A DNA stretch of 64,000 bases from Citrobacter amalonaticus (GTDB taxonomy: Bacteria; Pseudomonadota; Gammaproteobacteria; Enterobacterales; Enterobacteriaceae), in NCBI RefSeq assembly GCF_018252635.1, contig NZ_JAGTXM010000006.1:1-64000 (forward strand). Reading direction: 5' to 3'. Position 1 is the first letter of the stretch, and each line of letters starts with the position of its first letter. Shown here one piece after another: positions 46,701 through 55,333 of the stretch. Both the position numbers and the translations under genes were made by a program. The notes under the pieces were generated by a model that worked only from the letters and a program-made list of their open reading frames with translations, searched no databases and was not told where the DNA came from.

Positions 46701-47041
46701 TGGACTATCTCTTCTGGCAGGGCATGGCGCTGAAACAGTTGGGCGAACGTGACGACGCAGAACAACTTTTCCACAGCTTTCTGCACTGGGTGGCGTCACA
46801 GCGAGACCATGTACCGGAAGTGGATTTCTTCGCCGTCTCACTACCGGATCTGGTGGTGCTTGATACCCCGGCGGAGGCCAGGCACCAGCAACACTGCCTG
46901 TTTATCACGGCATTGGGGCATCTGGGGCTGGGAGATTTACCTGCCTGTCAACAGGCGCTTGACGCGCTTTTGCAACAGAATCCGGCACATGACAAAGCTC
47001 TCTTCCTGCGCCATGTCATCAGACTGGAGTTATTGCACTAA
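43775..47041 (+). CDS. yphG: YphG: DUF5107 and tetratricopeptide-repeat protein
   Basis: A 1088-residue cytoplasmic protein (no signal peptide) matching E. coli YphG (about 1093). The N-terminal third is a DUF5107 beta-sandwich region resembling mutarotase-like sugar-binding folds (LPELGGRIHRAYDK, GGIEFNWPQHHRP, FLWWANPAV). The remainder, from about residue 450, is helical TPR repeats (YYRRALEIDPLDYRNNVALG, YLSQAVALEPDNARFLFELD). Function is unknown; placed with a sugar symporter, an epimerase and a ROK regulator, it probably acts on a carbohydrate. Start has GGAGG upstream. Confidence 0.9.
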   Translation: MYGSVKVWQETLSLPTWTVGEEDPNPMFLEKRVYQGSSGAVYPYGVIDTLTGKREMREYHAVWMENDFIRIMLLPELGGRIHRAYDKVQQRDFVYYNEVVKPALVGLLGPWISGGIEFNWPQHHRPTTFMPVDFTQRAGEHGEQTVWMGEVEPMRGLQVMTGFTLYPDRALIEITGKVFNGNATPRHFLWWANPAVKGGDDHQSVFPPDVTAVFDHGKRDVSAFPIATGTYYKVDYSAGVDISRYKNVPVPTSYMAEKSDYDFVGAWHHGERGGLLHVADHHISPGKKQWSWGYGDFGVAWDRNLTDENGPYIELMTGVFTDNQPDFTWLAPYEEKVFVQNFLPYSELGMVQNASTDLALRLVRDETQLSVGVYAIAPLNDVLVTLRADGAPFFETTLTLAPGKSWLTTLADSGYARITMTVTRHDGRVLLQYEEHIADDLPLPSAATAPAQPEALSNTDELYFIGQHLEQYNHASRYAGDYYRRALEIDPLDYRNNVALGTLALNHADWTQAERCAKAALERAHHLNKNPRDGEASMLLGAARERQGDCQQAWDHYYKASWSGNCRDAAFWALARLAMARGDSADALEKVTQSLRFNGSNNLAMGLKALVLAELGRTSEALKYIEQQLHGYPLSYALHYARWAIRRDEQSKTALIAITGRRGTNACELAGWLLSFGQKAAARELLELLDSQETLPLLWRASLSDNPQPFIVKARACLHNRVRFPNTLDEVQMLQTLSHSPYARYLLGCFWYSKRRYEEALSCWQFTLQQEPEFAPVHRLLGIYAWNKQHNAARAHQYLSQAVALEPDNARFLFELDYLNKLLAAPVEQRLQQLESRNAVVFQRDDLTVELLSLWNGLGHYDDAAKVLGERVFHPWEGGEGKATGQYLLNQMHRALAAIGREEFPDAVSLLQQALIYPHNLGEGRLPGQTDNDIWYLLGYCAQRQGYHDEAQRYFARATRGGSTLDAGRYYNDQPVDYLFWQGMALKQLGERDDAEQLFHSFLHWVASQRDHVPEVDFFAVSLPDLVVLDTPAEARHQQHCLFITALGHLGLGDLPACQQALDALLQQNPAHDKALFLRHVIRLELLH

Positions 47042-47112
47042 ACCCTGAACTGGTGGCGGTAACGCCACCGGAAACCTACTGTTCCCTGCGTTTCCCTGAA
47101 AGAGGAATCATA

Positions 47113-48552
47113 ATGAATAACGCGCAGACGCATTTGAAAATCGGCTACGTCTGGACCATCTGTCTGGTCGCGGCCTGTGGTGGATTGCTGTTTGGCTACG
47201 ACTGGGTGGTAATTGGCGGGGCAAAACCTTTTTATGAAGCGTACTTCTCGATAACCGATCCGGCGCAGTCGGGTTGGGCAATGAGCTCTGCATTGGTAGG
47301 GTGTATTTTTGGCGCGCTGATTTCTGGCTGGTGTGCGGATAAATTTGGTCGAAAAGTGCCGCTGATCCTTTCCGCTATTCTGTTCAGCGCCTCCGCATGG
47401 GGAACCGCCGTTGCCAGCAACTTCGACATGTTCGTGATTTACCGCATCGTTGGCGGCGTCGGGATTGGCCTTGCGTCAGCGCTCAGTCCGCTGTACATCG
47501 CCGAAGTCAGTCCGGCGGAAAAACGCGGGCGCTTCGTGGCAGTGAACCAGTTGACCATCGTCATTGGCGTCCTGGCTGCACAGTTGATCAACCTGATGAT
47601 CGCCGAACCCGTTGCCACAGGGGCCACGCAGCAGGCGATCGTTGAGAGCTGGAACGGACAGATGGGCTGGCGCTGGATGTTTGGTGCAGAGCTGGTTCCC
47701 GCACTGGCGTTTCTGGTGCTGATGTTTTTCGTTCCTGAATCCCCGCGCTGGCTGGTGAAGGCAGGCAAACCGGAGCGTGCGCGTGCCATGTTGCAACGCA
47801 TTGGCTCAGCGGAATATGCCGGGCAGACGCTGAAGGAGATTGAGCACACGCTGATCAAAGATAATCATAACGTCGCATGGTCAACGCTGCTGCAACCACA
47901 GATCAAACCGATTGTGATCGTTGGTATGGTGCTGGCGGTCTTCCAGCAGTGGTGTGGGATCAACGTGATCTTTAACTACGCGCAGGAGATTTTCGCCTCC
48001 GCCGGTTTCGACATTAACGGGACGCTGAAATCCATCGTCGCCACCGGTATCATCAACCTGGTCTTTACGGTTGCCGCGCTCCCGCTGGTGGACAAAATTG
48101 GCCGCCGTAAGCTGATGTTGTTTGGTGCATCCGGGTTGACCGTGATTTATGTGTTGATTGCCGGCGCTTACGGTATGGGGATTATGGGCTGGCCCGTGCT
48201 GGTTTTGGTACTGGCGGCGATTGCCATTTATGCCCTGACGCTGGCCCCTGTCACCTGGGTGCTGCTGTCCGAAATCTTCCCTAACCGCGTGCGCGGGTTG
48301 GCGATGTCGCTAGGGACCCTGGCGCTATGGATTGCCTGCTTCCTGCTGACCTATACCTTCCCGCTGCTCAATGCCGGGTTGGGCGCTGCCGGGAGTTTCC
48401 TGCTCTACGGCGTGATTTGTGCGATGGGCTATGTGTACGTTCTGCGTAATGTCCCGGAAACCAAAGGCGTCACCCTGGAGGCCCTTGAGGAACAACTGGC
48501 GGCAAGACACCTGAAGGCCAGCCCGTCAGCACAGCAGCGCAGTGTCCGCTGA
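47113..48552 (+). CDS. MFS sugar:H+ symporter
   Basis: A 479-residue sugar-porter family protein of the XylE/GalP/AraE/GLUT type with 12 membrane segments. Signature sequences: GYDWVVIGGAKPFYEAYF in helix 1, DKFGRKVPL, the R-x-x-G-G-V-G-I-G (RIVGGVGIGLASALSPLYIAE) region, PESPRWLVKAGK, and PETKGVTLEALE at the C-terminus. AGAGGA lies upstream of the ATG. It occupies the place that E. coli fills with the YphDEF ABC transporter, between yphG and yphB, with which it overlaps by one base. The substrate is unknown. Confidence 0.88.
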   Translation: MNNAQTHLKIGYVWTICLVAACGGLLFGYDWVVIGGAKPFYEAYFSITDPAQSGWAMSSALVGCIFGALISGWCADKFGRKVPLILSAILFSASAWGTAVASNFDMFVIYRIVGGVGIGLASALSPLYIAEVSPAEKRGRFVAVNQLTIVIGVLAAQLINLMIAEPVATGATQQAIVESWNGQMGWRWMFGAELVPALAFLVLMFFVPESPRWLVKAGKPERARAMLQRIGSAEYAGQTLKEIEHTLIKDNHNVAWSTLLQPQIKPIVIVGMVLAVFQQWCGINVIFNYAQEIFASAGFDINGTLKSIVATGIINLVFTVAALPLVDKIGRRKLMLFGASGLTVIYVLIAGAYGMGIMGWPVLVLVLAAIAIYALTLAPVTWVLLSEIFPNRVRGLAMSLGTLALWIACFLLTYTFPLLNAGLGAAGSFLLYGVICAMGYVYVLRNVPETKGVTLEALEEQLAARHLKASPSAQQRSVR

Positions 48553-49394
48553 TGGCTGCGCCGCTGACGCTGCATAACGCGCATCTGTGGATGCGCGTGG
48601 ACCCGCAGGGCGGTAGGTTGCTGGCGTTGTTTTCGTTACAACATCTGCAACCGGTTTTACATGCCGGCGAGGGGAAAATCGCCGGTGATGGTGGGCTGTT
48701 TCCGATGTTACCCGTTGCTAATCGCGTGGCCGGTAACCGTTTCAACCAGCGTGGCGCTGAGGTGCGGTTGCCGTTGCATGAGGCTGATGACCAGTTTTTC
48801 CTGCACGGTGACGGCTGGCTTAAACGCTGGGAGGTGACGGCGGTGAACGATGATAGCTGTTCGCTGTGTCTGCGCAGTGAACTGGCATGCGGCTACGATT
48901 ATCTGGCGGAACTTCACTATCAACTGGAAGGAATGACACTCAACGCCTTGATGACAATCACCCATCTGGGCAAGCGCCCCATGCTGTACGGCTGCGGGTT
49001 CCACCCGTTTTTTGCTTTTGGTGCGCAAAGTACGCTGCAGTTTTCGGCCAGCGGTTACTGGCCGGAAGGCGAGCACCATTTGCCGATGGCCTGGCAGAGT
49101 GAACTGCCGACGGAGGCCGATTTTACCGTGGCGCAATACGGCACGGATCGCTGGCTGAACGTGGGGTATTCCGGCTGGAGCGGGCAGGCGGTTATCTATC
49201 ACGATGTGATGAAGGTCACGATTTCTGCGCAAACTCCCTGGCTGATGCTTTTCAGAATGCAAGGTCAGTCATTCCTTTGTCTGGAACCACAGACGCACCC
49301 GGTAAATGCCCACCACATGCCGGGGCAGCCGGGATTACAGATGTTAGGCCATGGAGAACGGTGCCGTTTCGCCATGAAGATTCGCGTTGATTAG
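48552..49394 (+). CDS. yphB: aldose 1-epimerase family protein YphB
   Basis: A 280-residue galactose-mutarotase-like protein. Family features include MLPVANRVAGNRF (NR motif), HGDGWLKRWEV and the catalytic-type His in GCGFHPFF. An anomerase role for the sugar imported by the neighbouring symporter is likely. Coupled to the MFS gene through TGATGG. It matches E. coli YphB but is slightly shorter. Confidence 0.87.
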   Translation: MAAPLTLHNAHLWMRVDPQGGRLLALFSLQHLQPVLHAGEGKIAGDGGLFPMLPVANRVAGNRFNQRGAEVRLPLHEADDQFFLHGDGWLKRWEVTAVNDDSCSLCLRSELACGYDYLAELHYQLEGMTLNALMTITHLGKRPMLYGCGFHPFFAFGAQSTLQFSASGYWPEGEHHLPMAWQSELPTEADFTVAQYGTDRWLNVGYSGWSGQAVIYHDVMKVTISAQTPWLMLFRMQGQSFLCLEPQTHPVNAHHMPGQPGLQMLGHGERCRFAMKIRVD

Positions 49395-49482
49395 TGGCAA
49401 ATCGTTGTTATGTTGCTGTTAATGTTCACTTGCGCCAGCCTGCGTTTATCGCCAGACTATCGCCTCCACACGGGAGGGGATC

Positions 49483-50622
49483 ATGTCTTTGCACTCCACG
49501 CGCTGGCTGGCGCTCGGTTACTTCACCTACTTTTTTAGCTACGGGATTTTTCTTCCTTTCTGGAGCGTCTGGCTTAAAGGGCTTGGCCTCACGCCGGAGA
49601 CCATTGGCCTGCTGTTGGGCGCTGGACTGGTGGCGCGTTTTCTCGGGAGTCTGATTATTGCCCCACGGGTCAGCGACCCGTCGCGACTGATCTCCGCGTT
49701 ACGCATTCTGGCGCTGTTGGCGCTGATCTTTGCGCTGGCCTTCTGGGCCGGAACCCACGTCGCCTGGCTGATGGTGGTGATGGTCGGTTTTAACCTCTTC
49801 TTTTCACCGCTGGTGCCGCTCACAGACGCGCTGGCGAATACCTGGCAAAAACAGATTACGATGGACTATGGTCGGGTACGGCTGTGGGGCTCGGTGGCGT
49901 TTGTGATCGGTTCGGCGTTGACCGGAAAACTGGTCAGCGTATTTGATTATCGGGCGGTTCTGGCACTGTTGACGCTGGGCGTCGCCTCCATGCTGCTGGG
50001 AATGCTGATTCGCCCCAGCGTGCTGCCCGAAGGGGAAAGCCGTCACCAGGAGAACGCCGGCTGGCCCGCCTGGCGTGCGCTGGTTATGCAGAGCTGGCGA
50101 TTTCTGGCCTGTGTTTGTCTGTTACAGGGGGCACATGCCGCCTACTACGGTTTTAGCGCCATTTACTGGCAGGGCGCGGGGTATTCCGCTTCGGCGGTCG
50201 GCTATCTCTGGTCGCTCGGCGTGGTGGCGGAAGTGATTATCTTTGCCCTGAGCAATAAGCTGTTCCGCCGCTTTAGCGCCCGCGATCTGTTACTGCTCTC
50301 CGCCATTTGCGGGGTGATTCGCTGGGGACTGATGGGCTGGACGACGGCGCTGCCGTGGTTGATTGTGGTGCAGATTCTCCATTGCGGCACCTTTACCGTC
50401 TGTCACCTGGCGGCGATGCGCTATATTGCGGCGCGTCAGGGAAGCGAAGTCATTCGTCTGCAGGCGGTCTATTCTGCCGTGGCGATGGGGGGCAGTATCG
50501 CTATCATGACCGTGTTTGCCGGTTTCCTGTATCAGAATCTGGGCAACGGCGTCTTCTGGGTGATGGCGCTGGTGGCATTGCCAGCCATGGTGCTGCGGCC
50601 AAAAGTGGCCGCTTCAGCCTGA
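49483..50622 (+). CDS. hcaT: HcaT family MFS transporter
   Basis: A 379-residue 12-segment MFS protein of the LacY-like (NHS) group, very similar to E. coli HcaT, the putative 3-phenylpropionate importer. Conserved stretches: GYFTYFFSYGIFLPFWSVWL, YGRVRLWGSVAFV and RQGSEVIRLQAVYSA. In E. coli it neighbours hcaR and the hcaEFCBD dioxygenase operon. Those genes are absent here, so its present substrate is doubtful. It overlaps csiE tail to tail by 9 bp. Confidence 0.9.
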   Translation: MSLHSTRWLALGYFTYFFSYGIFLPFWSVWLKGLGLTPETIGLLLGAGLVARFLGSLIIAPRVSDPSRLISALRILALLALIFALAFWAGTHVAWLMVVMVGFNLFFSPLVPLTDALANTWQKQITMDYGRVRLWGSVAFVIGSALTGKLVSVFDYRAVLALLTLGVASMLLGMLIRPSVLPEGESRHQENAGWPAWRALVMQSWRFLACVCLLQGAHAAYYGFSAIYWQGAGYSASAVGYLWSLGVVAEVIIFALSNKLFRRFSARDLLLLSAICGVIRWGLMGWTTALPWLIVVQILHCGTFTVCHLAAMRYIAARQGSEVIRLQAVYSAVAMGGSIAIMTVFAGFLYQNLGNGVFWVMALVALPAMVLRPKVAASA

Positions 50623-51894
50623 TTCCAGCATCTTGCGGATCTGCTGCTGCTGGTGCGGCGTCAGCGCCTGATCCGCATGAATCAACGGCGGCGAAAAGAG
50701 CGGCAGCAGCGTGGCGTAAGGGGTGACAATCAGCGCCACGCCGCGCGGCGAGCCTTCCTGCTGGAAAGTCCGCATCGGTAACGGCTTGATGTTCAGCGGC
50801 AGCAGCGTCAGTTCACGCAGTTGTTGCTCTATCTGCTGTTCCAGTTGCGGGTTATCCCCGGTCAATAAGACGACCTGCTTCTCATGCAAATCATTATCCT
50901 GCATTAGCCACGCGCCGAAAATCACCGCCACCAGTCCCGTCTCTTCTTCGGAAAACTCAACGTCATACTCTTCTTCAAACCCGCGTAACGCGTCGCGAGT
51001 GGTGCGCATCAGTCGCGGATAGAGGCGGGCGAACTCTTCCGGTAGCGTGTTATCGATACCGATAGAAAACAGACTGCGGTTCAGCGCCTGGGCGAGGTGA
51101 ATATAGAGTTGCGCGTTCAGACCGTGTTCGTCATTGAAGCGTACGGCACCCATTTCGCGAAAGCGGAGGATTAGGCGAGCGATCGCCAGGCGCAGCCGCC
51201 GGTTCTGCTGATGGTTATCGCGAATCGGATCCGGGATGCGGATCATCGAAAACAGCAGCGCCATAAACAGCGATTCCGTAAGCGGCGCATTTTGCATTAC
51301 GCGTCGCTGCCAGTGGCGGCCAATCTCTTGGGCCAGCGGGTACTCGGCGCAGGACTGCGCCCAGCGCTGCTGGACAGGATTGAATTCCGGCGAGATCCCC
51401 GCGTGATGCTGCAACAGACAATATTGCAGATAGAGGCGCAGGAACTGGATGTCCCGGCACTCAAACGGTTTTTGCAGGCGACGTGCGCAAAGGTTAATCA
51501 GTGCATGCAGATTGGTATCGTCATACAGCGTGCGCAGGATCCCCCGTTGTTTCAGCTCAATTTTGAGGGCGGGGGCAAAGTGTTGGTTAATGAACGCCGG
51601 ACACAAACGCAGGCCGCGTCTGAGCCAGTGTAAGAGGCAGAGGCGTTGGTTAAGCGCAGTACCTTCGATCCGGTAGCACCCATTCGGACCAGTGCTAATG
51701 CTGAGTCGATGATAACGCTGGATCTCCAGTCCCGTTTCGACGACATCCTCACGGGCAATAGTATCATCGACACCATTAAGCGCACTGAACATTTCCGCGG
51801 TGGCAATCTGCCCCGGCTGGAAAAGCGTCAGCAAAACCTGGCAACGGCGCTGGGGAGCAGAAAGTACAGATGGTGGAGCAAGCGTTGGCATCAT
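50614..51894 (-). CDS. csiE: stationary-phase inducible protein CsiE
   Basis: A 426-residue protein with PTS-regulation (PRD)-like domains resembling antiterminator-type regulators. The N-terminal region looks like a winged helix (TAEMFSALNGVDDTIARED), and two helical PRD-like segments follow. No RNA-binding CAT domain is recognisable. In E. coli it is induced in stationary phase by RpoS and cAMP-CRP; its function is unknown. The length equals E. coli CsiE. Confidence 0.9.
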   Translation of the reverse strand: MMPTLAPPSVLSAPQRRCQVLLTLFQPGQIATAEMFSALNGVDDTIAREDVVETGLEIQRYHRLSISTGPNGCYRIEGTALNQRLCLLHWLRRGLRLCPAFINQHFAPALKIELKQRGILRTLYDDTNLHALINLCARRLQKPFECRDIQFLRLYLQYCLLQHHAGISPEFNPVQQRWAQSCAEYPLAQEIGRHWQRRVMQNAPLTESLFMALLFSMIRIPDPIRDNHQQNRRLRLAIARLILRFREMGAVRFNDEHGLNAQLYIHLAQALNRSLFSIGIDNTLPEEFARLYPRLMRTTRDALRGFEEEYDVEFSEEETGLVAVIFGAWLMQDNDLHEKQVVLLTGDNPQLEQQIEQQLRELTLLPLNIKPLPMRTFQQEGSPRGVALIVTPYATLLPLFSPPLIHADQALTPHQQQQIRKMLESG

Positions 51895-52001
51895 CTGTCG
51901 GATCTCCCGTAGGTATGTTAGATAAGAATAGCTAAAGTTTTTCCATAGCTATTACGAATGAAATGTTTTGCGTCAGGATTGCAGGGAGAGGTCACAGAAT
52001 T

Positions 52002-52023
52002 TTTCACGTGTGCGGCCGTGAAA
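52002..52023. promoter_or_regulatory. csiE upstream inverted repeat
   Basis: TTTCAC-N10-GTGAAA lies 108-129 bp upstream of the csiE start, in the 234-bp spacer before the sugar operon's terminator. It has the look of a dimeric regulator site, but I cannot name the protein. Confidence 0.35.
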
Positions 52024-52083
52024 GAGAGTTTAACGCAGCGCTTTATTAGGATTTTTCGCGTTTTTATCTGTAGGGTACGCCGT

Positions 52084-52111
52084 AAAAAGCCTCGCCGGCA
52101 GAGGCGAGGCT
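52084..52111 (-). terminator. terminator of the sugar ABC-kinase operon
   Basis: On the minus strand AGCCTCGCC / GGCGAGGCT with loop TCTGCC and a T5 tract, about 18 nt after the SIS gene's stop. Confidence 0.9.
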
Positions 52112-52128
52112 GAAAGGTTTTTAATGGA

Positions 52129-52728
52129 TTAACGTCCCTGTCGCAGGGTTAAACCGACATCGCCACCCGGATGCACGGCCAGCAGCGTTTCTCTGGAGTA
52201 GCCGCTTTCACTCATCAGGCAGGCGCAGGCAGCATCAAAGATCGCAATCACCAGCATGATGGAAGTGGTCGCCAGCATATTTAGCGGATCCGCCTCGCGC
52301 TGGACGCCGGTGGAAATTACCAGCCGGGCGGCGCGAGCAATGGCGGAGTCCGGGTTTTCCGTGACGCTGATAATCGGTACGTTTTTTACCGTCAGCCCGG
52401 GCAGCAGTCGCGTCAGTTCGTCAGAGTTGCCTCCGCGCGAGATCAGAATGACACGGTCGTCCGCGCGTAAAAAACCGAGGTCGCCGTGCGCGGCATCGGT
52501 GGCGTTGAGGTAGATCGCCGGGCGCTCAACGCAGGATAACATGTGGGCGATTTTTCGCGCCGCAATGCCGGAGGTGCCGACGCCAGTGACCACGATTTTT
52601 CCGCGGCACTCGCGCAGTTCCATCATTAATGCGTTCCAGACCGTTTCGTTCAGATGCTGACCCAGTCCGGCCAGCGCCTCGCTGTAGAGGGTCCAGGTGT
52701 CGGTGGCCTGTTGCCATGGGCTACTCAT
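52129..52728 (-). CDS. SIS-domain sugar-phosphate isomerase
   Basis: A 199-residue single SIS domain resembling the catalytic half of KdsD/GutQ arabinose 5-phosphate isomerases, without their C-terminal CBS domains. Motifs: VVTGVGTSGIAARKIAHML near residue 47, a YLNATDAAHGDLGFL segment (the isomerase His), and ILISRGGNSDEL, the phosphate-binding Ser loop. Last gene of the operon, overlapping the kinase by 4 bp (ATGA) with GGAGG upstream. It probably isomerises the kinase product, perhaps a pentulose 5-phosphate (inference). Confidence 0.83.
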   Translation of the reverse strand: MSSPWQQATDTWTLYSEALAGLGQHLNETVWNALMMELRECRGKIVVTGVGTSGIAARKIAHMLSCVERPAIYLNATDAAHGDLGFLRADDRVILISRGGNSDELTRLLPGLTVKNVPIISVTENPDSAIARAARLVISTGVQREADPLNMLATTSIMLVIAIFDAACACLMSESGYSRETLLAVHPGGDVGLTLRQGR

Positions 52729-54362
52729 ATGTCCTCCTGCATCAACTGGCGGTACTTCATGTGATCCTGGTACATCTCGTGGAACACCTGATATTTGCGG
52801 TCGTAATACTGCTTAATACGATTGGTCTGCGGGGTGACCGTTTTACCAATCCGGCTCATCGCCGACATCGCCTCCGGGAACGTTTCGAACACGCCGGCGG
52901 CGAGGGTGCCCATCATTGCGCCGCCCAGCAACATTGCTTCGCTCTCTTCCGGCAGCAGCATGGCGCAACCGGTGGCATTGGCGTGTTCCTGCACAAAGAC
53001 AGGGTTCTTGGTACCACCGCCGCTGGCCATAATGGTGTCGATGCTGTAACCGCTTTGATTCATGGTCTCAATGATATGGCGCGTACCCAGCGCGATGGCC
53101 TGAATGGTCGCCAGATAGTGCAGCGCCATGTCTTCCGGCGTGCGGGAAAGCTTCAGGCCACTGATCGCCCCGGTCAGCGTCGGATTAGCGCGCGGCGAAC
53201 GGTTGCCGTGGAAGTAGGGAAGGATATGAATATCGCGGGTCAGGAAGGCGATATTCTCCGGCTCGCCCGCCATTTTCCGCAGCAGCGCGTTCAGCACTTC
53301 ATAAATGGTTTGCCCCTGCGCTTTGGCTTGCGCCAGCAGCGTATCGTAACAAGGGTGCGACTGAATAATGTGGTCGATCAGCGCGCCGGTCGCGGACTGT
53401 CCGCCTTCATTGAGCCAGTATTCCGGTAACACGGCGGAATAGTAGGGACCCCAGACGCCACCGATAAAGCGCGGCTCTTTAGAGATCGCCATGTGACCGG
53501 TTGAGGTGCCGCCAATCAGCGCAACGCGACGGTCAAAGTCAGCGACTTCGCCTGAGACGCCGCAGGCGCCAAGCGTGCCGAGGGTACCCGCGTGGGCGTC
53601 GATGATCGACACGCTGACGGCGGTGCCCGGAATCAGGCCCATTTCACTGGCGGCACGCTGGGTCAACCCATGGCCGAGCGGTTCGCCCATCGTTTTCACG
53701 TAACGGCCGATTTTTGCCGCATCGTGTTCCAGCAGATCTTCCAGGCCGATTTCGCGGAAATAGCTGGCATCCCATTTGTCTTCATGGCCCATGTAGGTCC
53801 ATTTGCACACCGTGGAGCAAAGTGAACGCGTATCGTCACCGGTGGCGCGCCAGGTCAGGAAGTCGGGTAAATCAAAATAGTAGCCCGCGTTTGCCCAGGT
53901 GTTAGGCATATGTTGTTTCAGCCATAACAGCTTCGGCGTCTGCATTTCCGGGGAGATGATCCCGCCCACGTAGTCCAGTACCCGATGGTGCATCGCGTTG
54001 ATGCGCTCGGCCTGGGTGATCGCGCGGTGATCCATCCACACGATAATGTTTTGTTCGCTGCGCCCGGAAGGGCTGATGGTCAGCGGTTTGCCCTCTTTAT
54101 CCAGCACCACCAGCGAACAGGTGGCGTCAAATCCCAACCCTTTCACCTGGATGGGATTGATATCGGACTGATTAATGGCATCACGAACCGCGTTGCAGAC
54201 GGCCTGCCAGATGTTATCGGACGACTGCTCGACGAAATCGGCCTGCGGGCGGTAAATCTCAATCGCGCGAGTGGCCTGACCGACCATTCTGCCGTTGAGA
54301 TCAAACACCCCTGCGCGAGCGCTGCCGGTTCCTACATCCACACCAATAAAGTAACTCGCCAT
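52725..54362 (-). CDS. FGGY-family pentulose (ribulose-type) kinase
   Basis: A 545-residue carbohydrate kinase. The N-terminal ATPase motif is IGVDVGTGSARAGVFD. The substrate region includes VWMDHRAITQAE and the segment GTAVSVSIIDAHAGTLG. The C-terminal part has IMASGGGTKNPVFVQE with the GGG signature and GGAMMGTLAAGVFE. It looks like the D-ribulose kinase (FGGY/5C-CHO) subfamily rather than xylulokinase or glycerol kinase. Substrate is unproven. Translated together with the downstream isomerase. Confidence 0.85.
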   Translation of the reverse strand: MASYFIGVDVGTGSARAGVFDLNGRMVGQATRAIEIYRPQADFVEQSSDNIWQAVCNAVRDAINQSDINPIQVKGLGFDATCSLVVLDKEGKPLTISPSGRSEQNIIVWMDHRAITQAERINAMHHRVLDYVGGIISPEMQTPKLLWLKQHMPNTWANAGYYFDLPDFLTWRATGDDTRSLCSTVCKWTYMGHEDKWDASYFREIGLEDLLEHDAAKIGRYVKTMGEPLGHGLTQRAASEMGLIPGTAVSVSIIDAHAGTLGTLGACGVSGEVADFDRRVALIGGTSTGHMAISKEPRFIGGVWGPYYSAVLPEYWLNEGGQSATGALIDHIIQSHPCYDTLLAQAKAQGQTIYEVLNALLRKMAGEPENIAFLTRDIHILPYFHGNRSPRANPTLTGAISGLKLSRTPEDMALHYLATIQAIALGTRHIIETMNQSGYSIDTIMASGGGTKNPVFVQEHANATGCAMLLPEESEAMLLGGAMMGTLAAGVFETFPEAMSAMSRIGKTVTPQTNRIKQYYDRKYQVFHEMYQDHMKYRQLMQEDI

Positions 54363-54378
54363 AATTTTTCTCCTGAAA

Positions 54379-55332
54379 TCAGGCTCTACGATTCTGTAAT
54401 GCGATAAAGAGGATGAGTACCGCGCCCCAAAGCGCCATCGTCAGATAGCTACTGATCCCCAGCAAGTTAAAGCCGCTTTCCAGCATTTGCAGCACAATCA
54501 GCGCCAGCACCAGGCCGATGATACGGCCAAATCCACCGTCCGGATTGATGCCACCCAGCACTGAAGCGAGAATAGTGACCAGCAGATAAGACTCGCCGTA
54601 TCCGGCCTTCGCCGAGTTGAATTTCGCCATCATCAAGATTGCGGCCACCCAGCCGAGCAGAGCGGAAATAACGTAGACGGAAATCTGCACCCGAACGGTG
54701 TTCACGCCGCTGTAGCGGGTTGCCTGTTCGTTGGACCCCATCAGATAGAGACTGCGTCCGAGCGTGGTGTGTTCCAGCAGAACCCACAGCAGCACGGCGA
54801 CCAGTATGAAGAGCAGCAGGGCAACGGGAATACCCGCGAGGGTGGCGTTGCCGAGATACTGGATCGCCGCCGGGAAGCCGGAAATCACCGTGCCGTTGGA
54901 GAGCAAGATGTTCAGCCCGGAGATCAGCGTCATGGTCCCGAGCGTGGCGAGGATCGGCGATACGCCAATCCAGGCGATCAGCGCGCCGTTCAGCGTACCT
55001 ATCGCGACGGCGACCGCTGCTCCGGCCAGCAGCGCCAGCATGAGGAACAACGGATTGTCCGGATGAGTGACGATGACGGCGGCCATGACCAGCGAACAGG
55101 CATTGGCACCGGCGATAATCGACAGGTTAATGCCGCCCGTCAGCATGGTCATGCCCATTCCCAGCGCCAGCATGCCGAGGATCGGTAACTGTGAGCCGAT
55201 GGACTGGAAGTTGGCGACGCTGAAAAAGCGGGAGCCCAACAACGCCGAGAAGACGACAGCAACGACGATAATAATCACGCACTGCAGGCGGATGATGGCA
55301 TCACCGGGTAATACTTTTGCGAACGCTTTCAT
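54379..55332 (-). CDS. sugar ABC transporter permease (RbsC type) 1
   Basis: A 317-residue multi-spanning permease of the ribose/xylose/AI-2 (BPD_transp_2) family. Typical motifs: LALGMGMTMLTGGINLS, a GTLNGALIAWIGVSPILATLGT region, and ILASVLGGINPDGGFGRI. Ends 17 bp before the kinase gene and begins one base after the preceding permease's stop, so the genes are one transcript. Forms a heterodimeric channel with permease 2. Confidence 0.88.
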   Translation of the reverse strand: MKAFAKVLPGDAIIRLQCVIIIVVAVVFSALLGSRFFSVANFQSIGSQLPILGMLALGMGMTMLTGGINLSIIAGANACSLVMAAVIVTHPDNPLFLMLALLAGAAVAVAIGTLNGALIAWIGVSPILATLGTMTLISGLNILLSNGTVISGFPAAIQYLGNATLAGIPVALLLFILVAVLLWVLLEHTTLGRSLYLMGSNEQATRYSGVNTVRVQISVYVISALLGWVAAILMMAKFNSAKAGYGESYLLVTILASVLGGINPDGGFGRIIGLVLALIVLQMLESGFNLLGISSYLTMALWGAVLILFIALQNRRA

Positions 55333-55333
55333 C

